Positions 1 to 5,168 of a stretch of DNA of 6,463 nt are shown here, piece by piece. Under the pieces are notes generated by a model, which ran no database searches, had not been told where the DNA came from, and was given only the letters and a program-made list of their open reading frames with translations. This DNA comes from Methanobacteriota archaeon (GTDB lineage: Archaea; Thermoplasmatota; Thermoplasmata; RBG-16-68-12), in NCBI GenBank assembly GCA_005879065.1, contig VBLU01000163.1:1-6463 (forward strand). The letters run 5' to 3'. The position numbers and the translations under genes were made by a program. The stretch's first letter is position 1. Each line of letters begins with the position of its first letter.

Positions 1-713
1 CCGTTGCCCCGCATCTCGAGAAATGGACCGGAGGCCGGGTGTACTTGCGGATCATCTCCAACCTGGCGGTCCGCCGGCTCGTCAGGGCACGGGCGGTCTT
101 TGCAAAAGCAGTCCTCAAGACCGACGATCTCTCAGGAGAGGAAGTCGTTGAAGGCATCCTTGAGGCGTATGCCTTCGCGGATGCAGACCCGTTCCGCTGT
201 GCGACCCACAATAAGGGGATCATGAATGGCGTGGACGCGGTCGTCGTCGCGACGGGGAACGATTGGCGAGCAATCGAATCCGGTGCGCATGCCTACGCGG
301 CGTGGAAGTCCGGCGGGTATCGCTCCTTGACGACCTGGGAACGAGATGCCAACGGAGACCTGGTCGGAACCATCGAACTCCCTATGGCGGTTGGACTCGT
401 GGGTGGAGCGACGGCGGTCCATCCCACTGCCAAGGCGAATGTCCGCCTCCTCGGCGTGAAGAGCGCCCAGGAGCTCGGCGAAGTGATTGCCGCGGTCGGA
501 CTGGCACAGAACTTCGCAGCCCTTCGCGCCCTCGCCACCGAGGGAATTCAGCGGGGACATATGTCCCTCCATGCGCGCAACATCGCGGCATCGGTCGGAG
601 CCGTCGACGGAGAGGTGGATCGGGTTGTGGAAGTCCTCGTGAAAGAACGCAAGGTCCGGATGGACAGGGCCAAAGAAGTCCTCGCCGAGTTACGTGCAAA
701 GAAAACACGTTGA
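1..713 (+). CDS. mvaA: Class II HMG-CoA reductase, C-terminal part (5' end outside window)
   Basis: Reduces (S)-HMG-CoA to mevalonate in the cytosol, the committed step of the mevalonate pathway that supplies archaeal isoprenoid lipids. The frame is open from position 3, so the visible 236 residues are roughly the second half of a family of about 430. Seen: W-T-G-G-R-V-Y at the left edge, then THNKGIMNG with the catalytic lysine (codon 213-215), NDWRAIE with the catalytic aspartate 16 residues later, and SLHARN with the catalytic histidine near the C-terminal flap. The lysine-to-aspartate spacing equals that of the Pseudomonas mevalonii enzyme (K267/D283). These motifs are class II (bacterial type), which Archaeoglobus and Thermoplasmatales use; most other archaea have class I. 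It stops at TGA 711-713, followed by an AT-rich gap. Start, dimerisation and most of the cofactor-binding region are not visible, so NADH/NADPH preference cannot be read. Confidence 0.96.
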   Translation, partial: VAPHLEKWTGGRVYLRIISNLAVRRLVRARAVFAKAVLKTDDLSGEEVVEGILEAYAFADADPFRCATHNKGIMNGVDAVVVATGNDWRAIESGAHAYAAWKSGGYRSLTTWERDANGDLVGTIELPMAVGLVGGATAVHPTAKANVRLLGVKSAQELGEVIAAVGLAQNFAALRALATEGIQRGHMSLHARNIAASVGAVDGEVDRVVEVLVKERKVRMDRAKEVLAELRAKKTR

Positions 714-1011
714 GTAATATATCGAGATAGATATTATTCCAATGCTATGAGTATACCAGATTGCTATAATTAATTAGATAGTAACTCATGTATCGCGATT
801 TTTCTCTGAAACACCGAAATTCCGTTCTTCCATGCTATTTTGTCTCACGAAGTGTGATGCTCGACCCGTTTGGTATTCTCGACACCGGATAAAAATCAGC
901 CCCGTTTTCGATGAACGTCTCTATGAGAGAGCGCAATCTCCGCGAGTTCCCGCGTCAGACTTTCGTCCGACCGACAGTCTATTGTAGTATGAGGTGCCTT
1001 CGGCGGCCGGG
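714..1011. other. AT-rich gap between mvaA and the recombinase genes
   Basis: No convincing gene. The first ~90 bases are strikingly AT-rich beside the GC-rich genes on both sides. Just after the mvaA stop lies a weak imperfect hairpin (TAATAT 715-720 with ATATTA 731-736). T-tracts occur at 799-803 and 839-842, and archaeal transcription often ends in such T-runs, so mvaA may terminate here. A TATA-like ATAAAAA at 889-895 could serve the recombinase genes with a leader of about 90 bases; this is a guess from base pattern alone. A GAGGTG at 991-996 matches the archaeal anti-Shine-Dalgarno sequence. A 39-codon ORF at 911-1030 overlaps the recombinase start and looks like chance. Confidence 0.5.
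957..980. repeat. 24-bp imperfect dyad upstream of recombinase
   Basis: AGACT (957-961) and AGTCT (976-980) are perfect inverted arms. Inside them TCG (963-965) pairs with CGA (972-974), and the centre falls on the CG at 968-969. In all 9 of 12 symmetric positions pair. It lies about 30 bases before the chosen start of the catalytic recombinase gene, where an operator or a recombination site could sit. The arms are short, so chance is possible. Confidence 0.35.
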
Positions 1012-1872
1012 ATGGGCACGGTTCGCGTAGCGCTATACACGAGAGTTTCGACCGAGGACCAGGCGAAGGAAGGATTCTCCCTCGGGGCGCAACGGGAACG
1101 CCTCGAGGCGTACTGCCTGGCGCGCGATTGGGCGGTGGTCGCCCGATACGTCGATGACGGTCATTCGGGGCGCAACACCCGACGGCCCGCGTACGGGAAA
1201 ATGATCGCGGAACGGGACCGATGGGACGCGATTCTCGTGATCAAGATGGACCGGATCCATCGAAATTCCCGTAACTTCATGGAGATGATGGACAACCTCG
1301 GGGAATGGGGGAAGAACTTCGTCTCCGCGACGGAGTCCCTCGACACGTCCACGGCCATGGGACGGTTCGTGATGGACATCATCCAGCGGATCGCCCAGCT
1401 CGAGTCGGAACAGATCGGCGAGCGGGTGTACATGGGGATGTCCCAGAAGGCGAAGGAGGGGCCGGGGATCCTCGGATTCCATCCTCCGCTCGGCTACGAC
1501 CTTGCCGAAGGCCGACTCGTGCCGAACGAGCGTGAGGCGCCCCTGGTGCGGGAGATGTTCACGCGTTGCGGGGAGGGTCGGACTCTGGAGGAGATCGCTG
1601 CCGGGTTGAACGAGGACGGATACCGCACGAAACGAGACACCGAATGGACACCGGTCAAGGTCTACCGCATCCTCCACAACCCCGTCTATGCCGGGTTTCT
1701 GCGTTGGGACGGCATTGTGCGGCGAGCGGAACACGACCCGGTCGTCACGGTGGATGAATTCAATGCGGCGCAGAAGGGCCTGCGATCACGCGCTCTCCTG
1801 TCCAACGCCCGCTCGCCGCCAGTCCATCTGGACGCAGATGCGGAAGCAGCACTCGTTCTCACGGAGGCTTGA
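1012..1872 (+). CDS. Serine recombinase: catalytic domain plus one RD domain, no zinc ribbon
   Basis: Cuts and rejoins DNA at paired sites through a covalent phosphoserine link. Residues 1-145 are the resolvase/invertase catalytic domain: YTRVSTEDQ with nucleophile Ser13, SLGAQRERLEAYC, DDGHSGRNTRRPAYG, KMDRIHRNSRN, then GRFVMDIIQRIAQLE leading into the long helix. Residues ~150-260 match the 'recombinase' DNA-binding domain (LNEDGYRTK, W, NPVYAGFL, HDPVVTVDEFNAAQ). All expected catalytic arginine regions are present, so it looks active. Large serine recombinases normally continue into a zinc ribbon with a coiled coil; here the protein ends about 25 residues after the RD at TGA 1870-1872, and a zinc-finger ORF resumes in the same frame. 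Start: ATG 1012 puts the serine at a normal distance from the N-terminus, with GAGGTG 15 bases upstream. GTG 994 is an alternative that adds six residues but has no ribosome-binding site. GC content resembles the host genes. Confidence 0.9.
   Translation: MGTVRVALYTRVSTEDQAKEGFSLGAQRERLEAYCLARDWAVVARYVDDGHSGRNTRRPAYGKMIAERDRWDAILVIKMDRIHRNSRNFMEMMDNLGEWGKNFVSATESLDTSTAMGRFVMDIIQRIAQLESEQIGERVYMGMSQKAKEGPGILGFHPPLGYDLAEGRLVPNEREAPLVREMFTRCGEGRTLEEIAAGLNEDGYRTKRDTEWTPVKVYRILHNPVYAGFLRWDGIVRRAEHDPVVTVDEFNAAQKGLRSRALLSNARSPPVHLDADAEAALVLTEA
1863..1867 (+). promoter_or_regulatory. Ribosome-binding site for the second recombinase ORF
   Basis: GGAGG lies within the last codons of the catalytic gene, 8 bases before TTG 1876. 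The spacing is ideal for a Shine-Dalgarno site, and this decides the TTG start. It suggests that ribosomes ending at TGA 1870-1872 can re-initiate four bases later, so the two products would be made together. Confidence 0.6.
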
Positions 1873-1875
1873 GCC

Positions 1876-2604
1876 TTGGAGGGACGGTGTGCGCGTTGCT
1901 GGTCCTCCAAGAGCCTCGTGAGTCTTGAGGTCGATGCGAACCCTCGCGCGGATCCGACGATCCGCAAGGAGAAAGTCACGTTGTGCAAGCACTGCGCGGA
2001 CGGAGCTCCCGCCGACGCCCTCCTGTTTTGGGAGGTGTACATGCGGTTCGGATCCACCCGCGAGCTCCTGCAACACTACTCCTCGGAAACGGAGGAGGAG
2101 GCCCTCCGCAAGCTGTGCGTCGAGCGGGACCTGAATGAGCGGGAGGTGATCCGCCGAGCGAGAGGGCAGCAAAGCGCGGACGCGCTCAATAGTGCGGTGA
2201 AGAAAGCGAATGCGTTCCTTACGTATGCGAGCCCGTACGGCTACGACTACGTGAACGGGATCCTCCAGGTGAAACAGGAAGAGGCGCGCGTGGTCTCCTT
2301 GATCTTCCGCCGGTACCTTGAGGGAAAGGGGATCGCGAAGATCTGCCAGGAGCTGAACCGCGACGGATACAGAACGAAGACCGGCCGAGCATGGGCCAGC
2401 CAGACGATCGCGAACATCCTCAGCAACCCCGTGTATTGCGGCCTCTCACGATTGAACGGAGGAATCAAGCGCGGGAAACACGACGCGCTAATCGAGATCG
2501 AGACGTTCAATCGCGTCCAGAACGAAATGCAGCGGCGGATCCGTCGGCCCGACCAGAGGAAAGCGGATACGCCACAGCTCCGACTCGAGGACTACAGGGA
2601 GTAG
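1876..2604 (+). CDS. Recombinase-domain protein without catalytic domain; degenerate HNH-like zinc finger at N-terminus
   Basis: A 242-residue protein. Residues 5-40 hold CARC and CKHC, a four-cysteine zinc site. The spacing L-x-x-L-E-V-D-A-N between them fits the HNH pattern L-x-x-H-H-x-D-x-N with both histidines replaced, and the usual histidine after the last CxxC is alanine; so a dead nuclease fold used for structure or DNA contact is inferred. Residues ~45-115 are polar and probably helical. Residues ~118-222 are a second RD domain (SPYGYDY, LNRDGYRTKTGRAW, NPVYCG, KHDALIEIETFNRVQ) that aligns without gaps to the RD of the upstream gene. There is no resolvase catalytic domain, so it cannot cut DNA alone. 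TTG start chosen from the GGAGG 8 bases upstream. It is in the same frame as the upstream gene, separated by TGA and one codon: it may be a DNA-binding partner subunit or the rear half of an interrupted single recombinase. Confidence 0.82.
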   Translation: MEGRCARCWSSKSLVSLEVDANPRADPTIRKEKVTLCKHCADGAPADALLFWEVYMRFGSTRELLQHYSSETEEEALRKLCVERDLNEREVIRRARGQQSADALNSAVKKANAFLTYASPYGYDYVNGILQVKQEEARVVSLIFRRYLEGKGIAKICQELNRDGYRTKTGRAWASQTIANILSNPVYCGLSRLNGGIKRGKHDALIEIETFNRVQNEMQRRIRRPDQRKADTPQLRLEDYRE

Positions 2605-2605
2605 G

Positions 2606-2643
2606 CGGTCCGGATCGGACTGGCGCCTGTCCGATCGTTACCG
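2606..2643. repeat. 38-bp dyad directly after the recombinase pair
   Basis: Nested symmetry around position 2624.5: CGGT (2606-2609) with ACCG (2640-2643), then GATCGGAC (2613-2620) with GTCCGATC (2629-2636), then GGCGCC (2622-2627) at the centre. Only the T/T pair at 2621/2628 and the three bases beside the inner arms break it. It begins two bases after the stop codon at 2602-2604. Size and symmetry suit a serine-recombinase crossover site or an operator for a dimer. As RNA it would form a strong hairpin, but no T-run follows at once, so a classic terminator is less likely. Confidence 0.6.
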
Positions 2644-2892
2644 GGTCGGAAGTGAAGCCCTCAGGTGGATTCGAACTCGGGCGGATGAAGAATGAATGCT
2701 TGGGCGTCACGAATTTTTGAGATTGCCAAACCAGGACTAGGTCTCGATTGTGATTATTCAGCCCCTGATTAGGTTGTGCCATTCAAGTCGAGATCGAGCT
2801 AATGTTCGGCCCTAAGGTTAGCTTCCCTACCCTGATTACGACTAGCCAACATTGGAAATGTTCTTACCCGAGACCAGCTAAAGATTGGCTCC
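2644..2892. other. Non-coding gap within the island
   Basis: No supported gene. GC drops after ~2700. A T-tract at 2714-2718 could end transcription of the recombinase pair. The nonamer CCCTGATTA occurs at 2763-2771 and 2830-2838; this may be chance. A TTCGAA at about 2672 recalls a tRNA T-loop, but no flanking stem or cloverleaf can be drawn on either strand. No clear TATA box or ribosome-binding site precedes the next gene. Confidence 0.4.
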
Positions 2893-3351
2893 TTGAAGCC
2901 TCAAGCTCCCGGCAACTTGCCGAGGTTTCGCACCCGCGAACGGAACCTTCGAGACGCCGCCCTTTCCAGTTTGATGCTCGCGGTCATTTTCGCCGCGATA
3001 ATCGGAGCCGGGCAACTGAGGGCGTTCTTGACGAAATCGCCGGCCATCGTCCTAGAGAATCCAGATGTCAGCCATTTGGACATAGGTATTCCCCCGCCGG
3101 ACCAGAAGCTACACGTTTATCTTGCCTTCAAGTTGCACAACTTCGGCGACGCAGACGGATACGCCCATGTCGGTTTATTCATCAACGGATCAGTGCATTG
3201 GTCGCGAACCTACCTGGTTAGGTTCGGGATGGTTTTGCCCGTCGAGGAGGCTGCCGTGATCGAATGCCGACCACTCGACAGCTGTTTTGATTGGTGGCAA
3301 GTATCCGTTCTCAGGCTGGTCTGGACGGTCCGTGCTCTGTTCTCGTCTTGA
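2893..3351 (+). CDS. Small membrane-anchored protein of unknown function
   Basis: I do not recognise this family. The 152 residues begin with an arginine-rich stretch (residues 11-20) followed by a hydrophobic segment (about 22-41), which predicts one transmembrane helix with the N-terminus inside and the rest outside the cell. The outer part (about 70-125) alternates polar and hydrophobic residues with N-F-G-D-A-D-G-Y and F-I-N-G-S, recalling a small beta-sandwich of CARDB/Ig-like type; that is only a resemblance. Cys125 and Cys131 could form a disulfide. The C-terminus is rich in W, V and L. The TTG start at 2893 has no ribosome-binding site; an internal ATG at 2974 would cut into the membrane helix. 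It has lower GC than the host genes and stands alone between two gaps, as island cargo would. Reality of the gene is likely but not certain. Confidence 0.55.
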   Translation: MKPQAPGNLPRFRTRERNLRDAALSSLMLAVIFAAIIGAGQLRAFLTKSPAIVLENPDVSHLDIGIPPPDQKLHVYLAFKLHNFGDADGYAHVGLFINGSVHWSRTYLVRFGMVLPVEEAAVIECRPLDSCFDWWQVSVLRLVWTVRALFSS

Positions 3352-3484
3352 TTTCGATGAATTCGACAAGACTCGAGGGCGTAGTCATGAAGTACAGCCA
3401 TCTACGTTCGGTAGACCGAACCGCAATGGGAATCCCTCGGCCGTCGGGTTGACAATCCATAGGACTACATGGGCACATAATTCT

Positions 3485-3652
3485 ATGAGTTTTGATCCCG
3501 TGCCGAAGGGCGCTCGAGATCTGACGACAATTCAATTGACGGCGGACACGCGCGATCGATTGTACCGCCTGAAGTTCCGAAAGACCTATGACGAGTTCCT
3601 GCAGGAGCTCTGTGCCCTCTACGACGAGTCCGACCCAAAAGGACGGAAATGA
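3485..3652 (+). CDS. Small ribbon-helix-helix-like protein (antitoxin/regulator type)
   Basis: A 55-residue protein. Residues 13-46 read TTIQLTADTRDRLYRLK then TYDEFLQELCALY: a short beta strand with alternating residues, then two helices. This fits the small archaeal ribbon-helix-helix-like proteins related to VapB-type antitoxins, which bind DNA as dimers through the strand. No toxin gene (PIN, RelE, HEPN) follows; the next gene is rfcL, so it is an orphan if it is an antitoxin. ATG 3485 was chosen because the upstream part of the same open frame (from 3287) overlaps the preceding gene and has no family-like sequence. No convincing ribosome-binding site or TATA box is visible. The inverted repeat TTTGTA-N7-TACAAA 46 bases after its stop is a possible binding site. 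Confidence 0.62.
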   Translation: MSFDPVPKGARDLTTIQLTADTRDRLYRLKFRKTYDEFLQELCALYDESDPKGRK

Positions 3653-3797
3653 GCATTCGACCGGAGTTTAGCTGAAACGTATATTTTCATATGCAGTTTT
3701 GTAACAGCTATACAAACCGTACGTTCGGCCTATTTCGTCCGATTTCCGCATCCCGGTGATAGGGTTATGACCGCGCCCGCCGATTCTCCGAACGCGC
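3653..3797 (+). promoter_or_regulatory. Putative promoter region of rfcL
   Basis: AT-rich intergenic stretch before rfcL. TATATTTT within 3679-3688 is a fair archaeal TATA-box candidate and would leave a leader of about 90 bases. CTATACAAA at 3708-3716 is a second candidate. No Shine-Dalgarno sequence precedes ATG 3798. The T-rich part may also end transcription of the small gene upstream. Assigned by base pattern only. Confidence 0.3.
3698..3716. repeat. Operator-like inverted repeat TTTGTA-N7-TACAAA
   Basis: Perfect 6-bp arms (3698-3703 and 3711-3716) around a 7-base spacer. It overlaps one of the two TATA-like candidates upstream of rfcL and follows a gene for a probable DNA-binding protein. 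Short AT-rich arms can arise by chance. Confidence 0.35.
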
Positions 3798-5168
3798 ATG
3801 ACAAGTTGGGTAGAGAAGTACCGACCCAAGGATCTTGACGATGTCGCCGGAAATCCGACCGCTGTCGCGGAACTCCGCAAATGGGCGGCCGCGTGGCAGC
3901 GGGGGCGTCCAGAGAAACATGCGGTGATCCTCCAAGGTCCGCCGGGAATCGGGAAGACGAGCGCGGCGCTCGCCCTCGCGCACGAGATGAGCTGGAGCGT
4001 CGTCGAGATGAACGCCTCCGACAGCCGGAATGCGGATGCGATCCGTAAGACCGCGACGCGCGGCGCGGTCCTGCAGACGTTCAGCGAATCCGGCGAATTC
4101 CTCCGGACGAACCAGGGAGGCCGCAAACTGATCATCCTCGACGAGGCCGACAACGTGTTCGGGCGGGAGGACCGCGGCGGCATCGGTGCGATCGTCGAGA
4201 CGATCCAGGCGAGCGGCCAGCCCATCATCCTCATCGCGAACGACTACTACGGGCTTACCCGGCGATCCTCGTCTCTGAAGCGATTATGCAAGACCATCAA
4301 ATTTCAAGCCATTCACGATGACGCAATGAAAAACATACTTCGCACCATTGCCTCCAAGGAGGGGGTCGATGTCGCTCCGGACGTCCTCGAGGTGATCGTC
4401 GAGCGGGCCGCGGGAGATCTGCGGTCGGCGATCAACGACCTCGAATCGCTCGCGATCGGGAAGAAGGCGGTTCGAAGCGCGGCGACGGGCGCCCTCGGGT
4501 ACCGTGACCGGGAGCACTCGATCTTCCCGGCGATCGAGGAGATCCTGCGGTCCGGGGATGCCCGGCGCGCGCGAGATGCCGCTAGGGGACTCGACGAGTC
4601 CCCGGAGGATCTCCTTCTGTGGGTCGACCAGAACCTCGGTCATGAATACTCCCGACCGGACGACCTCGTGCGCGGCCATGAGGCTTTGAGCCGAGCCGAT
4701 ATCTTCCTGGGACGCGCTCGTCGGCGGCAAAACTACGGCCTGTGGTCGTACGCGAGCGAGTTGATGTCCAGCGGCGTCGCGGTCGCTCGGAAAGGACGCG
4801 GCCGGGGAGGCCAGCTCGAGTTCCCGTATTATCTCATCCAGATGGCCCGTTCGCGGGGGCAGCGCGCGACTCGGACCTCCCTGGCGAAGAAGTTCGCCGC
4901 ATACCTCCATGTGTCCCAGACGTTGGTCCTCGACGAGCTCCTCCCTACGATCCGCATCCTCTTCACGGGGGACGAGGAACTGCGGATCCACATGACCGCG
5001 CGCCTGGGCCTGGACGAGCGGGAGGCCGCCCTTCTCCTCGACGAACCCGAATCGAGCCATGCCGTGAAGCATCTCCTGGAAAAGGCAGGGAAGATCAAGG
5101 GATCCCCGCCCGCCGAATCAACGGGAGGCCGCCTTTCTGCGTTCGACGAGGAAGAGAATGGTCCCTGA
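3798..5168 (+). CDS. rfcL: Replication factor C large subunit (clamp loader)
   Basis: Large subunit of the archaeal clamp loader, which with four RfcS subunits opens the PCNA ring and places it on primed DNA using ATP. The 456 residues are near the family's usual length. Seen in order: WVEKYRPKDLDDVAGN (4-19); Walker A GPPGIGKT (47-54); MNASDSRN (71-78); Walker B LIILDEAD (111-118); sensor 1 IANDYYGL (146-153); RRSSSLKRLC; sensor 2 GDLRSAIND (206-214). A helical collar follows, then an acidic tail. The canonical C-terminal PCNA-binding Q-x-x-hydrophobic-x-x-aromatic-aromatic motif is not clear; GGRLSAFDEEE near the end may be a degenerate form. The 3' end overlaps the next gene by 11 bases. 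The stretch at about 4275-4350 uses AT-rich codons unlike the rest of the gene. Start at ATG 3798 fits the usual N-terminus of the family. Confidence 0.97.
   Translation: MTSWVEKYRPKDLDDVAGNPTAVAELRKWAAAWQRGRPEKHAVILQGPPGIGKTSAALALAHEMSWSVVEMNASDSRNADAIRKTATRGAVLQTFSESGEFLRTNQGGRKLIILDEADNVFGREDRGGIGAIVETIQASGQPIILIANDYYGLTRRSSSLKRLCKTIKFQAIHDDAMKNILRTIASKEGVDVAPDVLEVIVERAAGDLRSAINDLESLAIGKKAVRSAATGALGYRDREHSIFPAIEEILRSGDARRARDAARGLDESPEDLLLWVDQNLGHEYSRPDDLVRGHEALSRADIFLGRARRRQNYGLWSYASELMSSGVAVARKGRGRGGQLEFPYYLIQMARSRGQRATRTSLAKKFAAYLHVSQTLVLDELLPTIRILFTGDEELRIHMTARLGLDEREAALLLDEPESSHAVKHLLEKAGKIKGSPPAESTGGRLSAFDEEENGP

Noticed and set aside
744..841. GCTAT occurring three times in the AT-rich gap
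   Set aside because: Five-base words with irregular spacing are expected in AT-rich DNA; not an iteron or CRISPR array.
911..1030. 39-codon ORF before and across the recombinase start, behind a TATA-like ATAAAAA
   Set aside because: Composition looks random, there is no recognisable motif, and it overlaps the recombinase start in another frame; a leader peptide cannot be supported.
1870..1872. Selenocysteine at the TGA between the recombinase ORFs
   Set aside because: No catalytic-cysteine context is present and no selenocysteine-type stem-loop was identified; ordinary stop or readthrough is simpler.
2655..2695. tRNA-like T-loop (GGATTCGAAC)
   Set aside because: The bases on either side do not pair into a T-stem on either strand, and no acceptor or anticodon arm can be drawn.
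2763..2838. CCCTGATTA repeated twice 67 bases apart
   Set aside because: Two short copies without further similarity in their flanks; likely chance.
2802..3221. 139-codon ORF overlapping the membrane-protein gene in another frame
   Set aside because: Low-complexity and arginine-rich with no domain, whereas the competing frame shows a membrane helix and ordered pattern.
3668..4234. Long minus-strand ORF opposite the start of rfcL
   Set aside because: It is the antisense shadow of a clear rfcL reading frame in GC-rich DNA.
4284..5072. 262-codon minus-strand ORF inside rfcL
   Set aside because: Also an antisense shadow; rfcL motifs occupy the plus strand throughout.
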